DNA of 64,000 nucleotides from Saprospiraceae bacterium (lineage in GTDB: Bacteria; Bacteroidota; Bacteroidia; Chitinophagales; Saprospiraceae): positions 33,778 to 97,777 of the forward strand of contig BQJU01000024.1 of assembly GCA_021604865.1 (NCBI GenBank), given 5' to 3'. This document shows, piece by piece, positions 45,769 through 54,134 of this stretch. Under the pieces are notes generated by a model that ran no database searches, had not been told where the DNA came from, and saw only the letters and a list, made by a program, of their open reading frames with translations. Numbering within the stretch: the first letter of the stretch is position 1; every line of letters starts with the position of its first letter. A program made the translations under genes and the position numbers.

Positions 45769-45840
45769 CTACACGCTGCAATATAGGTTGCTTTTTGCTT
45801 TCCCCATTGACCCTTTTAGGTAAAGGGTATGCATACCCAT
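45769..45840 (-). CDS. Possible 23-residue leader peptide or microprotein
   Basis: Begins at the palindrome GGGTATGCATACCC, reads MGMHTLYLKGSMGKAKSNL and ends in YCSV, with the stop 22 bases before the terminator-like hairpin on the same strand. Basic, one Cys. Position between promoter-like DNA and a hairpin with a T run is what an attenuator leader would show. It could equally be noise in a short noncoding RNA; no homologue is known to me. Confidence 0.2.
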   Translation of the reverse strand: MGMHTLYLKGSMGKAKSNLYCSV

Positions 45841-46114
45841 GATATGGTCGGTTTGGCTTAGTAAGTGGAAATCAAAAAAATCGACGATCGCTGCTAATAA
45901 AGCATAACCAAATGCAATGCAAACAATTAACTATCAATTAATTACAAGATTAAATCACTTTAAATTATAGTATTGTTTAATATATCATAAAAGAGAGAAC
46001 GCCTTATCCTCAGACCTGCCAAAAAGCCCTGCCAATTTGTCCCATAGAAATACTGGCACACTTATCGTTGCTTGCTCCAAGAGAATCTATCCGATCTTTT
46101 AAAACCACAATACT

Positions 46115-47125
46115 ATGGTTCAATTTATTGCTAATGCTGATCAAAGCAACGAAAATACCAGCCAATTAAACAATCGGGATGCGGAATTACTTGATGCTTA
46201 TTCCCGCACTGTTGTCAACGTCGCACAGCAAGTCAGTGATGGGGTGGTACAAATAAAGGTGCAGAAGAAAACGCCATCCCGACGAGGTCGAAACCCACAA
46301 AATCCCTATGGTTCAGGATCTGGATTCTTTGTTACCAACAACGGTTACATTGTCACCAATAGCCATGTGGTAAAGGGAGCCACCAACATTCAGGTTAGTC
46401 TCCAGGATGGCCGTCAGTTCAAGGCACGGCTGATCGGTGATGATCCGGCTACGGATATTGCTGTGGTCAAAGTAGATGAGGTTGGTTTTTCGGCACTGAC
46501 CTTTGGGGAATCCACCCAACTTCAGGTCGGCCAGCTGGCTATTGCTATTGGCAATCCCTATGGATTCCAGTATTCGCTAACAGCGGGTGTAGTAAGCGCG
46601 CTGGGGCGTAGCCTGCGCTCAGAAAGCGGTCGTCTGATTGACGATGTTATTCAAACAGATGCGGCCCTCAATCCAGGAAATTCCGGAGGGCCATTGGTGG
46701 ATTCTTTTGGAAAAGTAATCGGTGTCAATACTGCCGTAATCCTGCCCGCTCAAGGGCTTTGTTTTGCTGTAGCTTCCAACCTGGTTCGTTTTGTCGTGGG
46801 TAAACTAATTATTGAAGGCAAGGTAAAAAGAGGTTATATTGGTATTGCCGGACAGACGGTACCGCTAAACAAACGTCTGGTTCAATACCACAAGCTCGAA
46901 GCTCATTCTAGTGTTTTGATTCAACAAGTTGAGGCAGATGCTCCGGCTTATAATTCAGAACTGCAACAAGGGGACCTGATCCTGAGTTTGGATGGAGACC
47001 CCATTCGCAATATCGATGACTTGCATCAACTACTTAATGAAGACCGAATTGGGAACAGTTGCGAACTGATCGTTTTGCGTAGTAATCGCAAACAACGGGT
47101 AAAGGTGATTCCTGCGGAGTGGTGA
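46115..47125 (+). CDS. HtrA/DegP-like trypsin protease with PDZ domain, no signal peptide
   Basis: 336 residues. The catalytic triad is complete: NSHVVKG (H84), DPATDIAVV (D114) and NPGNSGGPLVD (S190). One C-terminal PDZ domain (about 240-330: VEADAPAYNSELQQGDLILS). Normal DegP/HtrA has a signal peptide or anchor; here the first 60 residues are polar (MVQFIANADQSNENTSQL and on) with no hydrophobic segment, so it should stay in the cytoplasm unless another start exists. None is seen upstream. The gene is convergent with a beta-rich hypothetical gene 17 bases away. A regulated intracellular protease is likely; its target is unknown. Confidence 0.88.
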   Translation: MVQFIANADQSNENTSQLNNRDAELLDAYSRTVVNVAQQVSDGVVQIKVQKKTPSRRGRNPQNPYGSGSGFFVTNNGYIVTNSHVVKGATNIQVSLQDGRQFKARLIGDDPATDIAVVKVDEVGFSALTFGESTQLQVGQLAIAIGNPYGFQYSLTAGVVSALGRSLRSESGRLIDDVIQTDAALNPGNSGGPLVDSFGKVIGVNTAVILPAQGLCFAVASNLVRFVVGKLIIEGKVKRGYIGIAGQTVPLNKRLVQYHKLEAHSSVLIQQVEADAPAYNSELQQGDLILSLDGDPIRNIDDLHQLLNEDRIGNSCELIVLRSNRKQRVKVIPAEW

Positions 47126-47142
47126 GGCTGAGAGCATGCCCC

Positions 47143-47769
47143 TTAAACCCTACCCACAACAATCGCGTGGATTTCCAGCTTTTTCTTTGAAGTACCAAAT
47201 AAATACCAATATCCATCATTGGCATCAATGTAGGTCTTGACCTGGGATTCTGTCCCGGAAAACTCTCCTTTAATTTGGGTAATGACCGGAAATCCGGCAT
47301 CCTGATTGATCATTTTTAAGGGCGGCTGCCCACTACGCCAGACAAATGGATCGGTATAACGGATTCGGGCAGAAATTTCGCCATCCATATTTAACTGAGT
47401 AGCTTCAAAATTGATCGTTTTGGCATTCAGCGTAAAATATTGAGCAGCGTGGATGGAAACGTGGTGATTGGATTGAATGGTCACATGAGCACCAGATTCT
47501 CCACGTAAGTATAAGGCGGGTTGTTCGGCACCAAATTTGCCGCCTTCAAGGCTTCCATAACATTTTAGCTGTTCATTCTGATCTGGAGAATAATAAAAGC
47601 GCAATGCCGGAGGCTCAGGTTGTGGCATTGATCCATCTTTGAAATCTGCCTGTGCACAGGACGCATAAGGCTGTAAATCAATATTTCTCAGTTCGACTTT
47701 TCCTTCAATCAAGCGGCAAACTAAAGATTCTAAGTCCTTTATTCTCTGATTTAAGTCTTCAATTGTCAT
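47143..47769 (-). CDS. Hypothetical protein with coiled-coil start and beta-rich body
   Basis: 208 residues, no signal peptide. The first 25 residues (MTIEDLNQRIKDLESLVCRL) form a coiled coil. The middle carries short alternating strands (ALYLRGESGAHVTIQSNHH, VSIHAAQYFTLNAKTINFE) like a beta-helix or needle tip, and the end is IKGEFSGTESQVKTYIDAND plus a basic strand. No family recognised. A trimeric coiled coil plus beta-helix is the build of phage-tail-like spike proteins, but no other tail or T6SS gene is present. Gene context: between a cytoplasmic HtrA-like protease and another small beta protein. Confidence 0.6.
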   Translation of the reverse strand: MTIEDLNQRIKDLESLVCRLIEGKVELRNIDLQPYASCAQADFKDGSMPQPEPPALRFYYSPDQNEQLKCYGSLEGGKFGAEQPALYLRGESGAHVTIQSNHHVSIHAAQYFTLNAKTINFEATQLNMDGEISARIRYTDPFVWRSGQPPLKMINQDAGFPVITQIKGEFSGTESQVKTYIDANDGYWYLFGTSKKKLEIHAIVVGRV

Positions 47770-47986
47770 GGTCAGAGGAGAATTTAAAATTTCAACTTTC
47801 TTTTAAAAGCAGGTTTAGAGGCTAAAAAGTAAGTTATAAACGTCAATTACTGAACACTTTATAGTTACAATTCGGCCTCTAACCTTGCGTTACAACCTTT
47901 ATGTCTGAGGTTTGTTCGTCGTTACAACAGACATATTATAATTCCCCCTTAAATCTTGAAAAGATAGAGAAAGCGCGTAATTATCT

Positions 47987-48037
47987 TTTGAAAGGTTATT
48001 TGGAGCCCAATAGTTGTGCTCCAAATAACCTTTCAAA
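47987..48037 (-). terminator. Perfect 20-bp stem-loop directly after the stop of the 149-residue gene
   Basis: 47987-48006 pairs without mismatch with 48018-48037, leaving an 11-base loop. On the minus strand the stem begins right after the stop codon of the upstream gene. There is no T run, so it may end transcription in a non-classical way, protect the 3' end of the mRNA or be a recognition site. Confidence 0.5.
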
Positions 48038-48487
48038 CTAGGGCTGGGCCACTTCGATAACTAACTTATCATTTGTACCATCCACACTAATGCGAATCTG
48101 AGCGCCATCTTTTATTCTGACCACCGTTCCCGTCAGGGCGAAAACAATGTCATCTTCCAACACAATCAACACAATGCCATCTAAATCTGAGCTATTCAAA
48201 AACAGAGAGGAAATGTCAGCTGAAGTATCCAACTCCGTTTTAAAGCTCACCGTTCCAGTCATTGCGGTAAGCTCATCCATAGCTAATACCGTCCCTCCTG
48301 ATCCATCAGAGGATTCTTTGAATTTAAATGAGATGGACGATAAGGTATTCAAATTATAAACTTTCAATACCGTTTTGTCCTTAGCATCAATCAGGCTAAG
48401 TTTATCGACTGCATTATCAAAATCTAGTTCCAGTGCCCAATCTACAGTACCACCGGAAGAAATAGTAGCGATGTTAAAGAGGCTCAT
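48038..48487 (-). CDS. Small beta-rich hypothetical protein
   Basis: 149 residues, no signal peptide, acidic, rich in Ser, Thr, Asp, Leu and Val in an alternating pattern (KLSLIDAKDKTVLKVYNLNT, MDELTAMTGTVSF, GIVLIVLEDDIVFALTGTVV). It looks like a small beta-barrel or beta-sandwich domain; no family recognised. The start follows an imperfect long-range inverted repeat in its leader (48518-48530 with 48590-48603), and the stop is abutted by a perfect 20-bp hairpin, so the transcript is framed by strong secondary structure at both ends. Confidence 0.55.
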   Translation of the reverse strand: MSLFNIATISSGGTVDWALELDFDNAVDKLSLIDAKDKTVLKVYNLNTLSSISFKFKESSDGSGGTVLAMDELTAMTGTVSFKTELDTSADISSLFLNSSDLDGIVLIVLEDDIVFALTGTVVRIKDGAQIRISVDGTNDKLVIEVAQP

Positions 48488-48617
48488 AGTTTAGGGGTTG
48501 AGTTTAAAATAAAAGAACCGGTTTGGGTGAGGATAATTCCTGATGAGCGAGGTCTAATGGACATGAGTGAGAATTGCTGAAAGCTCAATTCACCCTAAAC
48601 CGGATCCATGATAAATT

Positions 48618-48635
48618 AATAGCTCAAAAGCTATT
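48618..48635 (+). terminator. Short hairpin followed by a T run (plus strand)
   Basis: AATAGCT-CAAA-AGCTATT, then GAGG and six T. The shape is a weak intrinsic terminator on the plus strand. No plus-strand gene ends nearby, so its use is unclear. Confidence 0.35.
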
Positions 48636-49021
48636 GAGGTTTTTTGGGGTTAGGGAGAAACCGAAAATCGGCTATGCTATTGGCTCTTCGGGGTATTTTC
48701 AATCTCTCCCAACTAGTACGTAAACTCATTTCTATGACAAATATCGTAGGATTATAAAATATGTGAAAATTAAATAATCCCTAATTATTAGAAACCTAAA
48801 ATATTATTTTATCTTTAAATTCCTTTAAATCAATAAATTACAATCGAATAATCTAGAAAGCTAAATATAGAATCAATTCAAGAAACAAATAATTCGACTG
48901 TACAATCAATTTTTCAAAAAAAATCTGGAGCTTTCATCTTGTATGACTCTTTTATTAATTCAAATTTCTATAAAAAGAAGGTCTATTAAAAATTAGATAT
49001 TTTCCTAATTCACTAATCCTA

Positions 49022-49058
49022 ATCTGATTTTTTTTATATTTACACCTTATAATCAGAT
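49022..49058 (+). promoter_or_regulatory. Putative promoter box inside an inverted repeat
   Basis: TATATTTA (49035-49042) matches seven of eight positions of the Bacteroidota -7 box and is enclosed by ATCTGATT and AATCAGAT. No good -33 box was found. It lies about 45 bases before the ATG of the helical-repeat gene. Confidence 0.35.
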
Positions 49059-49087
49059 AATTACAAACTTTAATTTATTAAAGCTAA

Positions 49088-50701
49088 ATGAAAAATATCC
49101 GATATGCCCTCTATCATTTGATCAAAAAATTATCCAAAGGCGAAAAGCGATATCTACAACTCTTTTCCAAACTTCAAGATGGAGAAAAGCAATACATTGC
49201 CCTCTTTGAAGCCATTGATAAATACCCTGAAAAAAACTGGAGACCTAAATTGGTGGAAACTGAATTAAAAAAGGATTTGGAAGCAATCATTCCAGTCAAG
49301 CGATTTTCCACTGTAAAAAATTACCTCCTCGAACAGGCTCTATACAGTCTGCGGCTCTATCACCGCAAAAAATCTGTGGATTGGCAAATATTTTTGAAAT
49401 TGATGGACCGGGAAATATTGAGGGAAAAAGGAATGACGCAGCTCGCTAAAAGTCGGCTGGATGAAGCCAGGTTGGAAGCCCAAAAATACGAACGCCATTA
49501 CCTTTTGCTCCATATCCTGGATTTGCAGATTCGTTATGTGGTAGAGCAAGTTCGGGTAGATCCTATGGAGGAACTGAAAATACTCAATTCGGAAAAAGAA
49601 CGCATTTTCACCTACCTACGCAATGAAAACCACTATTGCCATATCAATCACCAGGCATTCATTTTATATAAAATGGGGAAGCGGACAAGAGATGAAGAGA
49701 GTACGAAACAGATTGAAACATTGCTCAATGACCCTATACTGCATAATAGCGGGAAAGCACAAACCTTCGAAGCACAAATTAACATGTATAGCGCCAGAGC
49801 TATGCTGCACAATCTAAAGGAGGAGCTTCAAAATGCCAACTTTGCCTTCAAACAACTCGTTAAAACGGTTGAAAATTACCCCCTGATGCAACAGTTATAC
49901 TCTCGGAGGTATTTCATGTATTTAAACAATTATCTTCAAAACTGTCACCGGATTGGAGCCTATGAGGAATTCCCGGAAAATTGGGAGAAAATGAATAAAA
50001 TTATTCCTCAAAACGAAGAAGAAGAGGCGGAATATTCTCTCATAATCTGCGAAACCCAACTGCAATATTATGTGAATAAAGGGGATCTAAAAAATGCCAG
50101 AGCAGTAGCAAAAACGATTAGCAATAAAATTGAAGTTTATCACAATAAATCTGAATCGTTCCGACAATCAAGGGAATCCATGAGTCGGTTTAATCTGACT
50201 ATGTTCTATTTTCTATCAGGGGAATTTGAGAAAGCCAGAGATGTTTTCAATTTATTTACCAGTGGGGATGTTCCTATCAGAGAGGAAATCAAGGCAACCT
50301 CAAGAATATTTGAATTGATCTGCTGGAATGAGTTAAATGATGGCGTGGATTTTCTCGACTACCTACACAATAGCACTAAATGGCAATTAAAAAAGAAAGG
50401 GCACTTACATGATTTTGAGAATAAATTCATGTCTCTATTAAAAAAGATAAAAAAACTTACCGATAGGGAAAGCATAGAAAGTCAATTCCAAAAATTTCTA
50501 AAAGAACAAATTCTAGAATTAGAAAAAGAAGGTCCTCACATTCCTGGAAAGGAAGAAATTCGACTCTGGATCAAAAGCAAACTCGAACACAAAAGCATGA
50601 TTAAAATCCTGCTTGAAGAGGTAGAAAAAGTCAAAGGAAATTTAAGCCCCATGGTTCCAATAGAAGAGGAACACAATATTGTTGCTGCACAAAAGGAATG
50701 A
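49088..50701 (+). CDS. Large helical-repeat hypothetical protein (convergent pair, member 1)
   Basis: 537 residues, no signal peptide, Lys/Glu-rich, almost wholly helical. The first 100 residues (LIKKLSKGEKRYLQLFSKL ... KNYLLEQALYSLRLYH) look like a small winged or helical N-domain. The rest consists of TPR-like helix pairs (SRLDEARLEAQKYERHYLLL, GKAQTFEAQINMYSARAMLH). The C-terminal region (about 440-537) is more basic and less repeat-like. I know no named family. It faces another protein of the same build 27 bases away (50729-52213); the shared outline suggests distant paralogues. Cytoplasmic scaffold or regulator is a guess. Confidence 0.6.
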   Translation: MKNIRYALYHLIKKLSKGEKRYLQLFSKLQDGEKQYIALFEAIDKYPEKNWRPKLVETELKKDLEAIIPVKRFSTVKNYLLEQALYSLRLYHRKKSVDWQIFLKLMDREILREKGMTQLAKSRLDEARLEAQKYERHYLLLHILDLQIRYVVEQVRVDPMEELKILNSEKERIFTYLRNENHYCHINHQAFILYKMGKRTRDEESTKQIETLLNDPILHNSGKAQTFEAQINMYSARAMLHNLKEELQNANFAFKQLVKTVENYPLMQQLYSRRYFMYLNNYLQNCHRIGAYEEFPENWEKMNKIIPQNEEEEAEYSLIICETQLQYYVNKGDLKNARAVAKTISNKIEVYHNKSESFRQSRESMSRFNLTMFYFLSGEFEKARDVFNLFTSGDVPIREEIKATSRIFELICWNELNDGVDFLDYLHNSTKWQLKKKGHLHDFENKFMSLLKKIKKLTDRESIESQFQKFLKEQILELEKEGPHIPGKEEIRLWIKSKLEHKSMIKILLEEVEKVKGNLSPMVPIEEEHNIVAAQKE

Positions 50702-50705
50702 GTTT

Positions 50706-50725
50706 GACCTCCACACAGGCACTTA
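50706..50725. repeat. Solo terminal repeat of the inverted-repeat family
   Basis: GACCTCCACACAGGCACTTA matches 18 of 20 bases of the right end at 57035-57054 (GACCTCCAAACAAGCACTTA). It sits between the two convergent stop codons. No partner end was found nearby. Confidence 0.4.
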
Positions 50726-50728
50726 AAC

Positions 50729-52213
50729 CTAATCCAGCATTTCCAAAACCATATCCCATAACACCTCATAAGGAACCACTTCCAATTCTCCGGGCTGCTG
50801 CGCCACGTCAATCGGAACCGATTGCAGTTGTTTGTAATAGGTTTCTGCCTTGCGGGAAACAGCGATGCGGTTGAAATTACCTGATTCCAACTGGGTCAGC
50901 ATCTTAATAAAACAACTACTACGGAAAGTATTCCCCGTATTGAGGTAACGGCGAGTATATTGTTTCAGGGCATCAACTCGATCAATGATGGCCGATTTTT
51001 TACCCTGCGATAGAAAGATCAGAATTTGTAAAATCAGGATGGAAATATTGTTCCCCCTTTTGTCTTTGGAATAAATGGGCACATCATTTAAAAATTTACC
51101 CAATTTGAAACGACCTTTCCTTTCAGTAGGGATACGCTGCTGGAAAAAATAAATATAAGCTTCTACAATGCGCCACTGCTGGGCAATATTTTCCGGAACA
51201 TTATCCATCTGGGTTTTAGCCTTTTCAAAAGCCTGAAAAGTCATGGTATATTCCCTGGCATGAAAACCCAACAATGCCTGATAGATCATCATGACATGCC
51301 AGTTGTAAGAACCCGAAGAAGGCAATTCCTGGCATTTTCCCAAGTCCTCATCGGCTTCTTGAAACTGTTTTAGGTTGATATGAGAAGAAGCCTTTTTTAT
51401 ATAGAAACTAAAAAATACGGTATACGGCAATGGCCGACTCTGAGCTTCAAAATGTTGAATAGCCTCTTCACAAGTGGTAATTAACTGCTTATAATCATTT
51501 AGAAATTGAAAACGGGAGGCAAGGATATTGAAATACAATAAGTTGAATTTGTAGGTTGTTACTTTCTTCCGCAATTTTTTCAGTTCTTCCGCATATTCGG
51601 TTGAAATCTCAGCATACTCTGATTTTGTATTGCGGGAATTGGAAAAATAAAACACCACTTCGGCATAATACTTCTGTGCCAGATATTCGGCCTGCAATAC
51701 CATCATGTAATAGTCAGCCAGTTTCTTAAATTTTTGAAACAGTTTCTGATCCCCCAAGATGGCTCCGTAATGTAGCATCAATTCGTTAGCCAAAAAAAAG
51801 CAAATCTCTGTAAATTCATACTTCGAAGCACGCGCAAAGGCCCTCTCTGCTACCCGGATGCCTATCGACTTGGCACCAATACCAATCAGCATTTTGGCTA
51901 CAGTGAAGCGTCGGTAGCTATAAAAATAAGCTCGCTGTACCTCATTTTTGCCAAAATCTGCCAACAATGTCAAATCCAGTAATTTATTGGTCAGCCGATG
52001 TTTAAGGTGATTAAGGTATTTACCTGCATGCTGTTTACCCGGAAATAAGGTTTCAGCAAGTTCCTCCATATCCGGGTCTTTCAGTTGCTTCCCCTTCTGG
52101 TATAAATAGCCCAATTGATTATCAGGCTTATCCAATGATTTAAATTGCTGCAGAATTTCACTCCTATTAGGTTCCACTATCCCAGCTAGCTCCCTAATTG
52201 TCTTCATGTTCAA
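50729..52213 (-). CDS. Large helical-repeat hypothetical protein (convergent pair, member 2)
   Basis: 494 residues, no signal peptide, no membrane segments. The N-terminal ~90 residues (LAETLFPGKQHAGKYLNHLK, then HRLTNKLLDLTLLAD) are followed by TPR-like pairs (AKMLIGIGAKSIGIRVAERA, then FARASKYEF; YIKKASSHINLKQFQEADED). Length, helical content and N-domain outline agree with the convergent neighbour, though identity is low. Proteins of this type appear repeatedly in Saprospiraceae-like genomes without assigned function. Its start is followed upstream by a 611-base region that may contain a microprotein. Confidence 0.6.
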   Translation of the reverse strand: MNMKTIRELAGIVEPNRSEILQQFKSLDKPDNQLGYLYQKGKQLKDPDMEELAETLFPGKQHAGKYLNHLKHRLTNKLLDLTLLADFGKNEVQRAYFYSYRRFTVAKMLIGIGAKSIGIRVAERAFARASKYEFTEICFFLANELMLHYGAILGDQKLFQKFKKLADYYMMVLQAEYLAQKYYAEVVFYFSNSRNTKSEYAEISTEYAEELKKLRKKVTTYKFNLLYFNILASRFQFLNDYKQLITTCEEAIQHFEAQSRPLPYTVFFSFYIKKASSHINLKQFQEADEDLGKCQELPSSGSYNWHVMMIYQALLGFHAREYTMTFQAFEKAKTQMDNVPENIAQQWRIVEAYIYFFQQRIPTERKGRFKLGKFLNDVPIYSKDKRGNNISILILQILIFLSQGKKSAIIDRVDALKQYTRRYLNTGNTFRSSCFIKMLTQLESGNFNRIAVSRKAETYYKQLQSVPIDVAQQPGELEVVPYEVLWDMVLEMLD

Positions 52214-52391
52214 TTATTTTCTCCCAAAAAAAAATTCAATTAACTAGAAATCAACCGATTATAGCGAATACTCAAATTTAAATCCAGTAAATACTTTCTG
52301 AAAATGCTCAATATTTGTCCTACGAGCAGGGGGGCCTAGGGTGTAGGTTTGTCAATGATAACACAATTATATCAGACAAGCACAATTTAAT

Positions 52392-52481
52392 ATGAATCCT
52401 TTAGAATTGCTACTGTTGCTCCTCATGGGAACTAGTCAACCAGAAAATGAAGTAATTAATGATGACATCACACCTATTTGA
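52392..52481 (+). CDS. Possible 29-residue microprotein
   Basis: Reads MNPLELLLLLLMGTSQPENE, then VINDDITPI. A hydrophobic Leu run followed by an acidic tail is what a small membrane peptide would look like; a perfect 11-bp hairpin begins 43 bases after its stop. Such short frames arise by chance, and no homologue is known to me. Confidence 0.25.
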   Translation: MNPLELLLLLLMGTSQPENEVINDDITPI

Positions 52482-52524
52482 GAAAATATGTTTTTCGACC
52501 TATCCAACTAACATACGCTAAAAC

Positions 52525-52581
52525 GGAGACGCTCTGAAAAAATTCACTATGGTCATAAAGCTTATTTCCTAGAGCGTCTCC
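52525..52581. other. Inverted repeat GGAGACGCTCT / AGAGCGTCTCC
   Basis: Perfect 11-bp stem with a 35-base loop. Without a T run on the plus strand (GTTTT follows on the minus strand). Candidate terminator for the minus strand, RNA structure, or protein-binding site. Confidence 0.45.
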
Positions 52582-52824
52582 AAATACTATTTCATTAATA
52601 CGCTCGCAAGATAAGAAAGTTCCTGCTTACTAAATAAATTCAACCTATTAGAAGTAAAAGGAATCCAAATAACATGTCTCATACATCTTCAAAGATGTAT
52701 TATAGGTACAGCCGACGGTTTGAGGTCCATTTGTCCCCCTTAGGATCCTCATTCCGTTTGCTGCCTTTTAGACGAATTAGGCATTCCAGTTTTATTATGT
52801 CTCGCAAATTGCTACTTTCGTAGC

Positions 52825-54111
52825 ATGAGTAGAACTACTGATATCTGTATCGTCGGTGCAGGCCCTGCAGGGGCGGCAACAGCCCTCAAGCTTAGTTATA
52901 TGGGCATTCCTTCTATCCTGATTGACAAGGCCACTTTTCCCAGAGATAAGATATGTGGTGACGCCATCAGTGGCAAAGTAACAACCTTACTCAACCGGCT
53001 GGATCCGGAAATCCTGAAGCGTTTTAATGGCCTCCCCATTCAAAGCGACATCTGGGGCATCAGATTTATCACGCCAAACGGAAAAGCATTAGACATCCCC
53101 TTTCCAGTCAAAGAGATGGAAGATGAAAAAGCACCAGGCTACATATCCCGGCGTATAGATTTTGATCATTTTTTGGTGGAAGAAGTGAAAAAAAGGGAAA
53201 ACATTCATTTTTATGAAGGTGTCGCCATTGAAAACTATGAGCGTTCGGAAAGAGGCTGGCAACTGAGCAGTAAAGAGGGCGAATTAGTAGTGGACACCAA
53301 ATTGCTGATTGTCGCCAATGGCGCTCATTCTGCTTTTAGCCGAAAAATTGCCGGTCTACCAAAAGAGAATAAACACCATGCCGGAGCCATACGTGCTTAT
53401 TATAAAAATGTGTATGGCTTTGAAAAAAGCAGCTTTATCGAATTGCACTTTCTGAAGAAACTAACACCAGGATATTTTTGGATATTCCCACTACCTAATG
53501 GCCACGCCAATGTGGGTTTAGGCATGCGCAGCGACTTTATCAGCAACCGTAAATTCAACTTAAAAAAAGCGTTCTTCGATATCCTGGAATCACATCCGGA
53601 ATTCAAAGAACGCTTTGCAGAGGCGGAGTTGCTTGGAACAATCCAAGGGTATGGCCTTCCCCTGGGCTCCAAAACCCGCCCTATTTCGGGTGATCACTTT
53701 ATGTTGATCGGTGATGCGGGCCACCTTATTGACCCGCTGACCGGAGAGGGAATCGGCAATGGTATGTACAGCGGTTTTATTGCCGCAGAACAGGCAGAAC
53801 AGTGTCTGACACAAAACGACTTTTCAGCCGAAATCCTCAAAGCTTACGATGTACGTGTTGCCCGGGTACTGGGAAAGGAAATGAAACTCAGCTACCAACT
53901 CCAGCAGATGATGCGCTTTGTGCCGCTTGTCAATTTTTTGTCCACCATCTTTGTAGGCAATCAAAAATTTCTAAATGTACTTACCCGTATGTATACAGAC
54001 TTCAACTTGCGGGAGCAACTGGTCAAACCATGGTTTTGGCTTAAGATGTGGTTTGGTAAAGAGGGGACAGAGATCAGGAGCGAGAAGTCAGAAGTGCGGA
54101 AAAACACCTGA
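52825..54111 (+). CDS. Geranylgeranyl-reductase-family FAD-dependent oxidoreductase
   Basis: 428 residues. DICIVGAGPAGAATALKL (6-23) is the FAD Rossmann loop, DKATFPRDKICGDAISGK the second family block, and LIGDAGHLIDPLTGEGIGNG the GD motif with the flavin-phosphate contact. The family includes geranylgeranyl diphosphate reductases and halogenase-like monooxygenases. In Bacteroidota such genes commonly serve isoprenoid or polyketide-type lipid reduction. Single gene, convergent with the beta-repeat gene downstream. No isoprenoid gene stands next to it, so the substrate is open. Confidence 0.82.
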   Translation: MSRTTDICIVGAGPAGAATALKLSYMGIPSILIDKATFPRDKICGDAISGKVTTLLNRLDPEILKRFNGLPIQSDIWGIRFITPNGKALDIPFPVKEMEDEKAPGYISRRIDFDHFLVEEVKKRENIHFYEGVAIENYERSERGWQLSSKEGELVVDTKLLIVANGAHSAFSRKIAGLPKENKHHAGAIRAYYKNVYGFEKSSFIELHFLKKLTPGYFWIFPLPNGHANVGLGMRSDFISNRKFNLKKAFFDILESHPEFKERFAEAELLGTIQGYGLPLGSKTRPISGDHFMLIGDAGHLIDPLTGEGIGNGMYSGFIAAEQAEQCLTQNDFSAEILKAYDVRVARVLGKEMKLSYQLQQMMRFVPLVNFLSTIFVGNQKFLNVLTRMYTDFNLREQLVKPWFWLKMWFGKEGTEIRSEKSEVRKNT

Positions 54112-54134
54112 CTCCGGACACTTGACTCCTGGAA

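Larger units (their letters stand above)
45573..46114. other. 542-bp divergent intergenic region with terminator-like hairpin and palindromes
   Basis: Lies between the divergent porU and HtrA-like genes. It holds a minus-strand terminator-like hairpin (45713-45747), a possible 23-codon frame on the minus strand (45769-45840), the 14-bp palindrome GGGTATGCATACCC (45825-45838) overlapping an alternative stem CCCTTT/AAAGGG (45811-45827), and AT-rich DNA near 45900-45980 where promoters are expected. No longer gene is visible. Confidence 0.5.
48488..49087. other. 600-bp intergenic region, AT-rich, with hairpins
   Basis: Holds the leader inverted repeat CCGGTTTGGGTGA / TCACCCTAAACCGG (48518-48603, one bulged base), a terminator-like hairpin at 48618-48635, then about 350 very AT-rich bases with no open frame of note. 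An 8-bp inverted repeat ATCTGATT / AATCAGAT (49022-49058) encloses TATATTTA, a near -7 box for the next gene. Confidence 0.5.
52214..52824. other. 611-bp intergenic region with microprotein candidate and strong hairpin
   Basis: Contains a possible 29-codon gene (52392-52481), an 11-bp perfect stem at 52525-52581 and a 9-bp stem ATACATCTT/AAGATGTAT near 52680. TACTTTCG just before the reductase ATG resembles a -7 box, but is too close to the start unless the mRNA is leaderless. Confidence 0.45.

Noticed and set aside
47143..48487. Phage tail or T6SS spike module
   Set aside because: One protein has a coiled-coil and beta-helix look, but no sheath, tube or baseplate gene accompanies it.
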